Source: Actinokineospora pegani
Lineage (GTDB): Bacteria; Actinomycetota; Actinomycetes; Mycobacteriales; Pseudonocardiaceae
NCBI RefSeq assembly: GCF_009745975.1
Contig: NZ_WHOL01000060.1
Span: forward strand, 1 to 64,000
Direction of reading: 5' to 3'
DNA length: 64,000 bases
Made by a program: the position numbers and the translations under genes. Position 1 is the stretch's first letter, and each line of letters opens with the position of its first letter. Shown piece after piece: positions 1 to 8,839 of the stretch. The notes under the pieces are model-generated. The model did not search any database, was not told the DNA's origin, and saw only the letters and a list, made by a program, of their open reading frames with translations.

Positions 1-117
1 TACCGGCACCTCCACCCCGCACCGCCAGAAACCACCCCGATCACGACTCTCATCGAACGGACTTCCGAAACACGGCCCGGTAGACAGGTGCCGACCCCGG
101 CAGGAACGGAGATCACC

Positions 118-834
118 ATGACCGAGCGCCCCACCCTGGTCTGCTTCCACCACGCGGGCGGCACCGCCTCCGTCTTCCGCACCTGGAAGCAGGAGGCCGA
201 CTTCCCCGTGCACGCGGTGCAGCTACCCGGCCGGGAGAGCCGGGTCGGCGAACCCCGGCACACCAGCCTGCCCGCGCTGGTCGACTCGCTCCTGCGGGAA
301 CTGGAGGACGTGCTCGCGGGCCCGCACGTGCTCTTCGGCCACAGCATGGGCGCGCTCGTCGCCCACGCCCTCACCCGCCGCAGGCTCGCCCTGGGCCTCC
401 GCGAACCCCTGGCACTGCTCGTGGCCGCCTACGTCGCCCCGCACGAGGAACCCGTCCGCCTCGCCCTCGAGCGCATGACCGACCTGGAACTGGCCACGAC
501 CCTCTGCGACATCGACGGCCTGCACCCCCAGTTCCTCGAACGCCCCGAATGGCTCGGCCCCCTGCTCGCCGTGGTCAAGGACGACCTGCGCGTCTGCGCC
601 AGCCACCACCACGGTCCGACCGCCCCGCTGCCCGTCCCCGTCCACGCCTTCGGCGGCACCGACGACCCGCTGGTCGCCCCGGCCAAGCTGGTGTCGTGGG
701 AGGCCCACACCACCGCGGAGTTCGGCCTGACCTGGGTCCCGGGCGGCCACTTCATGGTGACGGCGAGGGGGTCGACGCTGCGCGAGGACGTGTTCGCGCT
801 GACCCGCCGCTTCGCCGGGGCGCCGGTCGGCTGA
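118..834 (+). CDS. Type II thioesterase (alpha/beta hydrolase)
   Basis: A 238-residue stand-alone thioesterase of the kind that removes wrong acyl groups from carrier proteins of NRPS or PKS assembly lines in the cytoplasm. The nucleophile elbow GHSMG, an acidic residue in GTDDP and the late histidine in PGGHF make the expected Ser-Asp-His triad, and the length is normal for the family. The ATG at 118 is preferred over the in-frame GTG at 88 because a GGA-rich ribosome site lies just before it and homologues begin close to RPTLVCFHHAGG. The frame is open to the left edge of the window, so the gene's upstream context is unseen. Its assembly-line partner is not next to it here. Family assignment is firm; the pathway it serves is unknown. 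Confidence 0.88.
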   Translation: MTERPTLVCFHHAGGTASVFRTWKQEADFPVHAVQLPGRESRVGEPRHTSLPALVDSLLRELEDVLAGPHVLFGHSMGALVAHALTRRRLALGLREPLALLVAAYVAPHEEPVRLALERMTDLELATTLCDIDGLHPQFLERPEWLGPLLAVVKDDLRVCASHHHGPTAPLPVPVHAFGGTDDPLVAPAKLVSWEAHTTAEFGLTWVPGGHFMVTARGSTLREDVFALTRRFAGAPVG

Positions 835-851
835 GCGGGTCGACTCACGCG

Positions 852-888
852 GCGGGCGGGGAGGACCTGATTCCTCCCTGCCACCCGC
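852..888. terminator. Hairpin between convergent genes
   Basis: GGGAGGA at 859-865 pairs with TCCTCCC at 872-878, and an outer GCGGG/CCCGC pair extends the stem, followed by a short T run on the plus strand. It lies in the 58-base gap between the thioesterase and the convergent ATPase gene, so it could stop transcription from both sides. Confidence 0.5.
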
Positions 889-892
889 GTTT

Positions 893-3800
893 TCAGTCCA
901 CCTCCCCCGGGTCGCGCAGGGCCCGCTCGATGACCTCCGCCTCCGTCAGCGGGCTGGCCGCGTGGTGGGTCAGGCACAGCGGCGCGGTGATCCTGGCGAA
1001 GCCGGTTCCCTCGCCCGCGCAGTAGAACTGGCCCGCGGTGAGCCGGGAGATGTCGAGGACGGTGCTGCCCTTGGCCTTGGCGTACTCGCGGGCGGACTCG
1101 ATCTGGGTCGGGCTGTTGAGGAGGCCGTAGAACTGCGTCGTCGCGTTGCCGACGATGCGGTTGTGGATGCCGCGCGGGGACTGGGTGGCGAAGACCAGGC
1201 CCAGGCCGTACTTGCGGGCCTGGGCGGCCAGGGACGTGGTGCTCTCGGTGCACGCGGTCATCCGGCCGGAGGGGGCCAGGGTCTGGGCCTCGTCCATCAC
1301 CAGCAGGCCGCCGAGGGGGCGGTCGCCCGCCGGGTTGCGCTTGACCCAGGCGAACAGGGCCATCTGGAGCTGGTTGACGAAGCTCTGGCGCTGCTCGGCG
1401 GCGGGCAGGCCGATCATGCTGATCACCGAGACCCTGGCGCGCTTGCCCGGGCCCGGGGTGAGCAGCTCGCCGGGGTCGAGCGGGGCGCCGGAGCCGCCGA
1501 AGAGGGAGTCGTTGATCATCTCGGCGGCGAGGGTGTCGGCCAGGTCGGCGGCCAGGCGGGTGGCGTTGTTGATCCGGCTGAGGTCCGCGGGCAGGTCGGC
1601 GAGCAGGTCGAGGAACGCGGCGAGGTCGCCCCCGCCGGAGCGGGCGAAGGACGTCAGCGCCTCGCGGAGCACGGCCCGGTTGCGCTTGGCCCTGGGCGTG
1701 TCGCCGTCGACCTTGGCCCGGGGGGCCAGCACGGACACCGCCGAGTCCAGGGCCAGGGTGAACTCGTCGTCGTCCTCGAGCACGGCGGCGAAGTCCGGCA
1801 GCGGCCGCAGCGACAGCGGGCGGCCCCCGCCGCGGCGCGGCGTCCACACCACGACCTCGGTGCCCGCCAGGTACGCCCGCGCCCGCTCCTGGTCGCCCGC
1901 GCCCCACCCGGCGGGTGGCTGCGGCCAGGCGTCGCCGAGGCGGGCCAGGTCGTTGTTGGGGTCGAGCACGATGCTCGACACCCCGCGCAGCGCGCACTCC
2001 TCGATGATGCGGCGCAGCAGCACGGTCTTGCCCGAGCCGCTGCCCGCGAACACCACCACGTGCTTGCGCAGCGACTCCAGCGGCAGCTCCACGGCGTCGC
2101 CCGTGGCCGTGTCGACCCCGACCGGCAGCGCCCCGGGACCGCTGGACTTGTCCGGGTCGGCGCTGGGCCACCCCGGCGGCCGCTCCCCCTCGGCCGCCGG
2201 GACGGGCGTCACGGGCGCCGCTGTCGGCAGCGTCGCCTGGAACAGCGCGGTGGCTCCGGCGGGCCTGCGCTCGCGCAGCCACGCGCCGAGCCCCTTCGCG
2301 CCCTCGGTGCGCAGCACGTCGAGCGCCGCGAACACCCGCAGGTCGTCGGGCTCGAGGTCGAGGCACGCGCCGCCCTCGTCGACGAACTCCGCGAGCCTGG
2401 CGCGGGCCTTGGGCCCCGGCGACCACGTCGCGGGCCGCAGCAGGAACACCCGGCGGTCGGGCGCGGAGCGGGACAGGCCGCCGTCGGTCCAGGCGCGGTT
2501 GAGCCGGGCCAGCAGGGCGCGGGCGTTCGGGTTGGCGATGGAGCGGAACGACCAGTGCGCCTCGGCCTCGGTCTCGTCGTCGAGCCGCAGGCGCAGCCGG
2601 GCGTGCAGCGGCGGGTTGGCGCCGGGCAGTGGGTCGGCGGAGTAGTCCTCGCGGTTGTCCTGCTCCTCGATCCACGCGCGCAGCCCGGCGCCGAGCAGGG
2701 CGGCCATCGCGGTGTTCTCGGTGTCGGGGTGGGTGGCCGCGGCGGTGTCGGCCTCTGCGACCAGGCGGGCGAACCGCTCGTCGAGGGCGGCCATCTCGTC
2801 CGGGCGCGCGGTCGGCGCCGGGATCGGGGCCCGGGCGGCGACGGCGGCGTTGTTGTCGTCGTCGTCGTCCAGGGACGCCAGCTCGCTGAACTCGTCGCTG
2901 TCCAGGCACGCCTTGATGTGCCGGTCGATGCGCTGGAGCAGGCCGCGCGGGGTGAACCGGCGCGCGGCCGCGAACGCCTCCGGCAGCACCGGCCAGGTGG
3001 GGTGGGGCGGGGTGCGGGCGACGGCGAGCAGCCGGGGGACGAAGTGCGCGGCCACCAGGTCGCGGCCCACCTCCGGCGACGGGACGCGTTCGAGGCTGGG
3101 GGCCTTGCGGAAGCGGTCGTCGAAGGAGTTGACGGCGTTGTCGCGCAGCAACCGCCAGGACTTCTCCAGGCAGCTCACCAGGGTCACGGTGCGGGGCATG
3201 ACCTCGCGCAGCTCCATCAGCCCGCTGCTGAGCTGCTCGGCGAGCGGGTTGGGCGCCTCCGCGCCCGCCGCCGCGCCCGAACCGGTGGTGGAGACGTCGA
3301 TGAGCGAGTCGATCTGGTCGATGGCCAGCAGCAGCGGGCCGGTGGCGGCCAGCAGCACGGCCAACTCGTGGGCGATCCGCTTGGGCGGGGGCGGCGGGGG
3401 CAGGGTCCCCCAGCGCCGCACGCCCCCGTCCGGCAGGGGCTTCGAGGTCAGGTACGCCTCGCCGTCGTCCATGGCCTCGATCGGCTGGGACGCGAACAGC
3501 AGCAGCGCGCGCAGGGTGTGCCTGCACTCCGCGCCGAGCCGCCGGTCGCGCACCCGGACCGCCCGCACGAACGCCTCCAGCGCCGCCGACTCGGGCTCCT
3601 CGGCCGCCAGGACGGCGTCCGCGACGCCGCCGGGCACGCGCGCCCAGGCCGCGAGCAGCCGCACCAGGTCGTGCAGCGGCGGCGGGGTGTCCTGGTCCGG
3701 CGACCGGTTGAGGTCGGTGAGCAGGGAGTTGACGATGTTCTCCCAGAAGCCCTGGCCGGGACGCAGCTCCACCAGGCAGAAGTAGCCGCCGTCCTTGCGC

Positions 3801-4039
3801 ACCTGCTCGCGCACCCACCGGATCAGGTGCGTCTTGCCCGCGCCGTTCTGCCCGACCATCGCCACGCCGACCGGGCTGCCGGTGCCGCGCCGCACGTCGT
3901 CGAACGCGGTGAGCACGGTCGTCGCCACCTGGTTGTTCAGCCCGGCGACGTGCGCCTCCAGCGGCTGCCAGACGTCCTCGCGCGTGGGCGCCCAGCTCAC
4001 CTGCAGCGCCTCCAGCGCGACGCGCTCCTCCGGTGTCAC
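893..4039 (-). CDS. Dual P-loop ATPase: N-terminal AAA domain plus C-terminal HerA-like domain
   Basis: A 1048-residue cytoplasmic protein with two separate NTPase domains. The N-terminal one has Walker A GQNGAGKTH near residue 65 and a Walker B-like LLLAIDQID near 238. The C-terminal one has AGSGSGKTVLLRR near 666 and VMDEAQTLAP near 915, followed by FATQSP, the pattern of HerA/VirB4/FtsK-type DNA-translocating ATPases. The middle region is unrecognised. The GTG start at 4039 overlaps the stop of the upstream wHTH-like gene (GTGA), so the two proteins are translationally coupled and probably work together. HerA-type ATPases occur in DNA end processing, conjugation and several antiphage systems. 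Which applies here cannot be decided from sequence; a defence role is inference only. Confidence 0.8.
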   Translation of the reverse strand: MTPEERVALEALQVSWAPTREDVWQPLEAHVAGLNNQVATTVLTAFDDVRRGTGSPVGVAMVGQNGAGKTHLIRWVREQVRKDGGYFCLVELRPGQGFWENIVNSLLTDLNRSPDQDTPPPLHDLVRLLAAWARVPGGVADAVLAAEEPESAALEAFVRAVRVRDRRLGAECRHTLRALLLFASQPIEAMDDGEAYLTSKPLPDGGVRRWGTLPPPPPPKRIAHELAVLLAATGPLLLAIDQIDSLIDVSTTGSGAAAGAEAPNPLAEQLSSGLMELREVMPRTVTLVSCLEKSWRLLRDNAVNSFDDRFRKAPSLERVPSPEVGRDLVAAHFVPRLLAVARTPPHPTWPVLPEAFAAARRFTPRGLLQRIDRHIKACLDSDEFSELASLDDDDDNNAAVAARAPIPAPTARPDEMAALDERFARLVAEADTAAATHPDTENTAMAALLGAGLRAWIEEQDNREDYSADPLPGANPPLHARLRLRLDDETEAEAHWSFRSIANPNARALLARLNRAWTDGGLSRSAPDRRVFLLRPATWSPGPKARARLAEFVDEGGACLDLEPDDLRVFAALDVLRTEGAKGLGAWLRERRPAGATALFQATLPTAAPVTPVPAAEGERPPGWPSADPDKSSGPGALPVGVDTATGDAVELPLESLRKHVVVFAGSGSGKTVLLRRIIEECALRGVSSIVLDPNNDLARLGDAWPQPPAGWGAGDQERARAYLAGTEVVVWTPRRGGGRPLSLRPLPDFAAVLEDDDEFTLALDSAVSVLAPRAKVDGDTPRAKRNRAVLREALTSFARSGGGDLAAFLDLLADLPADLSRINNATRLAADLADTLAAEMINDSLFGGSGAPLDPGELLTPGPGKRARVSVISMIGLPAAEQRQSFVNQLQMALFAWVKRNPAGDRPLGGLLVMDEAQTLAPSGRMTACTESTTSLAAQARKYGLGLVFATQSPRGIHNRIVGNATTQFYGLLNSPTQIESAREYAKAKGSTVLDISRLTAGQFYCAGEGTGFARITAPLCLTHHAASPLTEAEVIERALRDPGEVD

Positions 4040-4689
4040 GGCGCGGTGATGGCGAGCAGGTGCTTGTCCTCCCCGCCGACGCGCAGCGACGCCGCCCGCT
4101 GCGCGTCGGTCAGCGACTTGCGGTTCGCCTCCGGGATCAACGACACCCCCGCCTGATCGTCGAGGTCGAGCAGCGCCCGGTCCACCTCGGCGTGGTCGCC
4201 GCCGACCGCCGCGCGCAGCGCGGCCAGGTCGACGTACTCCCCCGGCTCGGCCAGCTCCGCGTAGGCCGCGCGCAGCTTGTCGACGAGGGTGGTCCCCGCA
4301 GCGGTGTCGTCCGTAGCGGTGTTGTTCGTGGCGGCGGCGTACACCTCGGCCACCTTGATCCCGCTGCGTTCGAGGAACCCGGCGTAGTCGGCCAGCACGG
4401 TCGACTCGATGCGGTGGGAGCGCTCCGCGCCCTTCGGCGGGCCCGCCGCGGCCTCGAAAGCGCCCTGGCGCCACCCGGGGTCGGTGAGCTCGTGGAAGTA
4501 CGGGCCGGAGCGCTCCCGCTCCCGCCGCACCTGGATCAGCCCCCGCTCCCGCAGCCGGTCCCGCACCGACTTGGGGACGGTGAACCCGAAGCGCTCCTTG
4601 ATCTCGGTGTTCGAGACTTCCCGCTTGAGGTGCATCAGGACGAGGAGGACCTGCCGGTCCGCGGGCAGCAACCGCGCCAATTCGCTCAC
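4036..4689 (-). CDS. Winged-helix-like protein, partner of the dual ATPase
   Basis: A 217-residue protein. Residues about 10-60 look like a winged helix: helices around LLPADRQVLLVLMHL and VSNTEIKERFGF, then a VRDRLRERGLI recognition-helix-like stretch. A charged RRERER stretch follows, and the remainder is helical and alanine-rich with no recognised domain. It is the first gene of the two-gene minus-strand operon and its TGA overlaps the GTG of the ATPase gene. It could be an autoregulator or a DNA-binding adaptor for the ATPase. The GTG start has only a weak ribosome site, so the N-terminus is slightly uncertain. No specific family was recognised. Confidence 0.6.
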   Translation of the reverse strand: MSELARLLPADRQVLLVLMHLKREVSNTEIKERFGFTVPKSVRDRLRERGLIQVRRERERSGPYFHELTDPGWRQGAFEAAAGPPKGAERSHRIESTVLADYAGFLERSGIKVAEVYAAATNNTATDDTAAGTTLVDKLRAAYAELAEPGEYVDLAALRAAVGGDHAEVDRALLDLDDQAGVSLIPEANRKSLTDAQRAASLRVGGEDKHLLAITAP

Positions 4690-4724
4690 GGGGGTCAGTC
4701 CACCGCCCGCACCCCGGCCGAGTA

Positions 4725-4739
4725 CAGGTCAATAACCTG
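4725..4739. promoter_or_regulatory. Inverted repeat upstream of the wHTH-ATPase operon
   Basis: CAGGT-CAATA-ACCTG, a perfect 5-base inverted repeat 36 bases upstream of the GTG start at 4689, in one of the few AT-richer spots of this region. Its position suits an operator for the wHTH-like product. Short arms mean it could be chance. Confidence 0.3.
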
Positions 4740-4772
4740 ACAAAACCGGGACACCCCGGCTCGCGGGGGCGC

Positions 4773-6203
4773 TCAGCGGCCCATGACCTCGTCGTAGAGC
4801 GCGGTCGCCTGGGCGGACGGGGTCGGAACGCCCGGCACGACGCGGAACCCGCCCCCGGCGACGAGGAACAGCCCGGGGCGGGTGCGGTGCAGGCGTTCGG
4901 CCAGCAGGTGCAGGTGGGTCACCGCCACCACCCGGACACCGGAGTCGACCAGCGCGCCGAACACGCCCTCGGCGATCTCGGCGCCCTCGTGGTCGGTCGT
5001 GGACGCGAACGACTCGTTGGACAGCAGCAGCGCGCCCGGCCGGGCCCGGTCGACGACCGCGCTCATCCGGCCCAGCTCCTCGTCGAGCCGCCCGCTGGCC
5101 ATCGACCGGTCCTCGGCCCGGGTGAAGTGGGTGAGCACGGCGGGCGCGGGCGGCGCGGCGAAGGCCTCCGCGCACACGAACATCCCCGCCTGCGCCATCA
5201 CCTGCGCCAGCCCCAGCGACCGCAGGAAGGTCGACTTGCCACCGCGGTTGGCCCCGGTGACCACCACCAGCGGCAGCCCGTCGGTGGCGATGTCGTTGCC
5301 CACCACGGCTTCCCGGGACCACAGCGCCAGGCACGGCTCCCACAGGCCCCGCGCGGTCACCGACGCCGCGTCCGGGTCGGGCCAGCAGGTCGGCCCGGCC
5401 AGCTCCTCGGCGAGGTTCAGGCACCCCAGGTAGAACGACAGCTCCGCGCGGAGCACGCGGAAGTACCCGGTCACGTGCGCGGCGGACTCCGTCACCGCCG
5501 CGGCGATGTCGCCCAGCACCTCGTTGCGGAAGGCGGCCATGGCCCCCCAGTCCTGCTCGTCGTGACCGGTGATCCGGTGGCGCAGAACGGACTTGCGCAA
5601 CCGCTTGAGCACGGCCGCGTCCCCCGGCTCGTGGACGCGGTAGTGCACCTGCCCCGGCCCGTCCCCGAGCCGCGCGCCGACCACGATCCCGTCCTCGAAC
5701 CGCAGCCCCCGCAAGACCGCGGCGACCTCGCCCAGGTAGGCCTCCCCCACCCGCTCCCGCAGCTCCGCGAACAACCGGACCAGCGGCGGCGCGGTGAACC
5801 GGCCGCCGGAATCGCGCAGCGCGCGCAGGTGGTCGCTCGCGACCTCCAGCACCCGCACCGAACGCCGCAGCAGCCCCTCGCCCCTGCCGTGCGGGAGGGC
5901 CTGCTCGGCGCGGACGGCCGTGTCTGCGAGCTGGTGCAGCGCGCGCAGCTCGGCCGGGTGCGCCAGGAAGTCGGCGAGGACGGACTGGCGGTGGTCGATC
6001 ACCGCGGTGTCCCGCAGCGGGTCGAGCAGCACGCGACGGGCGATGGCGCGCACGTGCTCGTCGCCACGGGACATCGCGTCCCACACCACGTCGAGCCGGA
6101 GATCGGCGACGAGGTGTTCGTCGGCAGGGTGCTCGTCGGCAGGGTGCTCGTCGGCGGGGTCGCGGACGAGGTCGCCGTCGGGGAACAGCAGCAGCGGCCT
6201 CAC
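4773..6203 (-). CDS. MutS-like ATPase, second of a tandem pair
   Basis: A 476-residue protein with the lever and ATPase part of the MutS family but no N-terminal mismatch-reading domain. The P-loop is TGANRGGKST, and the Walker B region reads LLLSNESFAST, with Asn where classical MutS has Asp. A conserved TTDHEGAEIA helix and VTHLHLL follow. Short MutS-like proteins of this kind are common in actinomycetes and their substrate is not established. The GTG start at 6203 overlaps the TGA of the upstream paralogue (GTGA). This implies coupled translation and perhaps a heterodimer, as MutS-family ATPases act as dimers. Classical mismatch repair is unlikely without the recognition domain. Confidence 0.8.
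   Translation of the reverse strand: MRPLLLFPDGDLVRDPADEHPADEHPADEHLVADLRLDVVWDAMSRGDEHVRAIARRVLLDPLRDTAVIDHRQSVLADFLAHPAELRALHQLADTAVRAEQALPHGRGEGLLRRSVRVLEVASDHLRALRDSGGRFTAPPLVRLFAELRERVGEAYLGEVAAVLRGLRFEDGIVVGARLGDGPGQVHYRVHEPGDAAVLKRLRKSVLRHRITGHDEQDWGAMAAFRNEVLGDIAAAVTESAAHVTGYFRVLRAELSFYLGCLNLAEELAGPTCWPDPDAASVTARGLWEPCLALWSREAVVGNDIATDGLPLVVVTGANRGGKSTFLRSLGLAQVMAQAGMFVCAEAFAAPPAPAVLTHFTRAEDRSMASGRLDEELGRMSAVVDRARPGALLLSNESFASTTDHEGAEIAEGVFGALVDSGVRVVAVTHLHLLAERLHRTRPGLFLVAGGGFRVVPGVPTPSAQATALYDEVMGR
6114..6158. repeat. Three tandem 15-bp units inside the MutS-like gene
   Basis: Three copies of a 15-base unit (plus-strand form GTGCTCGTCGGCAGG with single-base changes) encode a repeated five-residue PADEH stretch near residue 20 of the downstream MutS-like protein. 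The repeat keeps the reading frame, so copy-number change would lengthen or shorten an acidic N-terminal loop without breaking the gene. Confidence 0.85.
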
Positions 6204-7675
6204 CGGGCCAACCTCCCCAGGACCTGGTCGCGGGTCAGGCCGTGGCGGCGGACGACGTCGAGGGCGTGCCCGCGGCCGTCGGCGGAGCGGCGGGTCACCG
6301 CGAAGGAGCGGTCGGGGCTGCTGGCCATGCTCACCGCCGCCGGGCTCCACCGCGCCAGGTCGGCGGTGAAGCTGACCCAGCACACCGCCGCGCCCGCCGT
6401 GTCCAGCTCAGCGAGCACGCGGCGGCTCAGCTCGGCGGCGTCGTCGGCGGTCGTGGAGGTGAAGATCTCGTTGAGCACCACGGCCGAGCGCGGGCCCGCC
6501 TCGGCCAGCAGCGCGCGCAAGCGCAGCAGCTCTTCCTCCAACTTGCTCGCGCCCTGCTCCTCCGCGCGCTCGAAGTGGGTCAGCACCCGGTCGACCGCGG
6601 CCACCCGCGCCGACGCGGCGGGCACCGGCAGCCCCAGCGCGGCCAAGTGGTGCACCTGCCCGAACGCCCGCGCGAAGGTGGTCTTGCCACCCTGGTTCGG
6701 ACCCGAGACGACCAGCACCCGCTCGCCGTCACCCAGCAGCAGGTCGTTGCCCACCACCGGTTCGCCCCGCGCCGCCGCCTTGGCCGCCAGCGCGAGGTCG
6801 TAGACCCCGCGCGCGTCCAGACCCGGCCCGTCGGTCACCTCGGGGTAGCAGACCGGCATGCCCGCCGCCCGGATCGGCGCGAGGAAGTCCAGGTACCCCA
6901 GGCAGAACCGCAGCTCCCGGTCGAGCAGCGCCACCTCCTCGGCGACGAACCCGCGGTGGCGGCGGGCGAACGCGTCCACCTCGGCGAAGACCCCGGGGTG
7001 CAGGCGGACCACGAGGTCCAGCACCCCCTCCTCGACCGCGTCCAGCCCCACCCCGATGGGCCGCCCCGGCCGCCGCACGGGCACGGTCGCGTGCCGGAAC
7101 CGGTCGAACAGCGTCACCACCCTGGCCGCGTGGTCGGCACGGGTGTCGGCCGCGGGGCAGGCGGAGACGACGTCGGCGTGCAGCAGCAGGTCGTAGCGCA
7201 CGTCGGCGAGCAACCCGCGCACCCGCGCCGCCTCATCGGCCGCCCTGGTGAAACCGGACGAGCGCACCAGCTCCGACAACCCGTCCCGCACCCCGGTCAG
7301 CGCCTCGGACACCGCGGGCGCCAACCCGTCCGCGAACGCCACGACCGCCCGCTGGTGCCCGGTCACCGCCGCCAGGAACCACCGCCCGGCGCTCGGCGGG
7401 TGCGTCATCCCGTCGATCCGCGCCAACCACGCCCTGGTCTCAGCCATCGATCTGGTGAACCCCCGCGCCGCGGCGAGCACCCCGGGCCGCTCGAGGTCCT
7501 GGAACAACCGCTGCCGGTAGCCGATCGACGCGGGGTCGGGCAGGTGCCGCAGGTAGTCGGCCAACGCCGGGTCCGCCCGCGTGACAGCCGCGGCGACCTG
7601 GTCGAGGTTGATGTCGGCGAAGCACCCCGAGCGATCTCCGGCGACCGGCTCGCCGAGCAGGCTGGGAATCGACAC
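6200..7675 (-). CDS. MutS-like ATPase, first of a tandem pair
   Basis: A 491-residue paralogue of the next gene. It carries a P-loop SGPNQGGKTTF near residue 325 and a Walker B region VVLNEIFTSTT, again with Asn-Glu instead of Asp-Glu. The N-terminal two thirds are helical and match the core/lever region, with no mismatch-recognition domain. The GTG start at 7675 is chosen because translation from it gives SIPSLLGEP and longer starts add arginine-rich sequence unlike a protein N-terminus; the ribosome site is weak. Followed by the second MutS-like gene with a 4-base overlap. The shared Asn-Glu change suggests a subfamily trait rather than inactivation. Confidence 0.8.
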   Translation of the reverse strand: MSIPSLLGEPVAGDRSGCFADINLDQVAAAVTRADPALADYLRHLPDPASIGYRQRLFQDLERPGVLAAARGFTRSMAETRAWLARIDGMTHPPSAGRWFLAAVTGHQRAVVAFADGLAPAVSEALTGVRDGLSELVRSSGFTRAADEAARVRGLLADVRYDLLLHADVVSACPAADTRADHAARVVTLFDRFRHATVPVRRPGRPIGVGLDAVEEGVLDLVVRLHPGVFAEVDAFARRHRGFVAEEVALLDRELRFCLGYLDFLAPIRAAGMPVCYPEVTDGPGLDARGVYDLALAAKAAARGEPVVGNDLLLGDGERVLVVSGPNQGGKTTFARAFGQVHHLAALGLPVPAASARVAAVDRVLTHFERAEEQGASKLEEELLRLRALLAEAGPRSAVVLNEIFTSTTADDAAELSRRVLAELDTAGAAVCWVSFTADLARWSPAAVSMASSPDRSFAVTRRSADGRGHALDVVRRHGLTRDQVLGRLAR

Positions 7676-7752
7676 CCGTCGAACGTTAGCGAACCGGGGA
7701 CCACCCGCGGGCGGGACCGCGAATCCGCGGTGCCCACGGCGCACCCGATTCA

Positions 7753-7767
7753 CGTTTTGACAAAACG
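7753..7767. promoter_or_regulatory. Inverted repeat in the divergent promoter of the TrxR-like gene
   Basis: CGTTTT-GAC-AAAACG, a perfect 6-base inverted repeat containing a TTGACA hexamer. It lies 46 bases before the flavoenzyme start and 78 bases upstream of the divergent MutS-like gene. It could be an operator overlapping a -35 element. No regulator gene is adjacent, so the binding protein is unknown. Confidence 0.4.
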
Positions 7768-7812
7768 GCAACTTGGTTTGCGCTTCCGCCGCCCCCGGCG
7801 CATGGTGGTCCC

Positions 7813-8790
7813 ATGAACGAAGACACCTTGAGCCCCAGCTACGACGTCGTGGTCATCGGCGGCGGCGCCGCGGGCCTGAGCGGCGCCCTCATGCTCGCCA
7901 GGGCCCGCCGCGCCACCGCCGTCATCGACGCGGGCCACCCCCGCAACGCCCCCGCGGGCGGTGTCCACGGCCTCCTCGGCCGGGAGGGCGTCCCGCCCCT
8001 GGAACTGGCCGCCCGGGGGCGCGCCGAGGCCCGCTCCTACGGCGCCCACATCATCACCGGCGAGGTCGTGACCACCACCCGGAACCCGACCGGCGACTTC
8101 ACCGTCACCCTGGCCGACGGCCGCACCACGACCGCCCGCCGCCTCCTCATCACCACCGGCCTCGAGGACGTCCTCCCGGACATCCCCGGCGCGGCGGCCC
8201 GGTGGGGCAAGGACCTGGTCCACTGCCCCTACTGCCACGGCTACGAGGTCCGCGACCAGCCCCTGGGCGTCATCGCCACCGGCCCCATGTCCGTCCACCA
8301 GGCCCTCTTGTTCCGCCAGTGGACCGCCGACCTGGTCCTGTTCACCCACGACCAGCCCCTGCCGTCCGAAGAGGACGCCGAGAAGCTCGCCGCCCGGGGC
8401 GTCCAGGTCATCACCGGCCCGATCGCCTCGCTGGACACCACCGACGGCAGGCTGACCGCCATCACCCTCGCCGACGGCCGCTCCATCCCCCGCGCCGCCG
8501 CGGCCGCCGCCACCGGCATGCGGGCCCGAGCGGGCTTCATCGCCGGCCTGGACCTGGCCCTGGCGCCCCACCCCTCCGGCATGGGCCACTACCTGCCCGC
8601 CGAGCCGACCGGGAAGACCACCGCCCCGGGGGTCTGGGCCGCGGGCAACGTCACCGACCTCTCCGCCCAGGTGGGCGCCGCGGCCGCAGGCGCGGCCCTG
8701 GCCGCCGCCCACCTCAACGGGGACCTCGTCACCGAGGAGACCCAGGCGGCGGTCGACGCCCACCGGGCGCGGGCGACCACGGCGGTGTGA
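7813..8790 (+). CDS. Thioredoxin reductase-like FAD/NAD(P)H oxidoreductase
   Basis: A 325-residue flavoprotein. The N-terminal FAD-binding GGGAAGLSGALMLAR begins near residue 12, and a redox-active CPYC lies in HCPYCHGYE near residue 137. A second nucleotide-binding region has a weakened GxGxxG (ATGPMS), and the C-terminal GVWAAGNVTD is the FAD-contact motif. The family reduces thioredoxins or other dithiol partners in the cytoplasm, and close relatives oxidise dithiols in natural-product pathways. No thioredoxin gene is adjacent and the neighbours do not define a pathway. The ATG at 7813 is the natural start. Confidence 0.85.
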   Translation: MNEDTLSPSYDVVVIGGGAAGLSGALMLARARRATAVIDAGHPRNAPAGGVHGLLGREGVPPLELAARGRAEARSYGAHIITGEVVTTTRNPTGDFTVTLADGRTTTARRLLITTGLEDVLPDIPGAAARWGKDLVHCPYCHGYEVRDQPLGVIATGPMSVHQALLFRQWTADLVLFTHDQPLPSEEDAEKLAARGVQVITGPIASLDTTDGRLTAITLADGRSIPRAAAAAATGMRARAGFIAGLDLALAPHPSGMGHYLPAEPTGKTTAPGVWAAGNVTDLSAQVGAAAAGAALAAAHLNGDLVTEETQAAVDAHRARATTAV

Positions 8791-8800
8791 GCCCACCCGC

Positions 8801-8820
8801 ACCCGGCGCGCGGGCCGGGT
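8801..8820. terminator. Hairpin between convergent genes
   Basis: ACCCGGC at 8801-8807 pairs with GCCGGGT at 8814-8820 in the 49-base gap between the TrxR-like gene and the convergent hydrolase gene. GC-rich stem without a clear T tract, as is common in actinomycetes. Confidence 0.45.
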
Positions 8821-8839
8821 TCTGGCACGGGAGCGGGTG

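Noticed and set aside
962-4156. Very long open frame on the plus strand opposite the dual ATPase
   Set aside because: Shadow of the real minus-strand gene in high-GC DNA: no ribosome site, Arg/Gly/Gln-rich composition and no domain, while the minus strand shows two intact P-loops.
6114-6158. Short tandem repeat as a CRISPR-like array
   Set aside because: Only three contiguous 15-bp units with no spacers, in frame inside a coding sequence.
4887-6803. Long plus-strand frame across the MutS-like pair
   Set aside because: Low-complexity His/Gln/Arg-rich translation and no motif; the minus strand has clear MutS ATPase motifs.
7813-8790. TrxR-like flavoenzyme as the missing azoline oxidase of the RiPP cluster
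   Set aside because: It is about 9 kb away with unrelated genes between, and it belongs to a dithiol-oxidoreductase family, not the SagB nitroreductase family.
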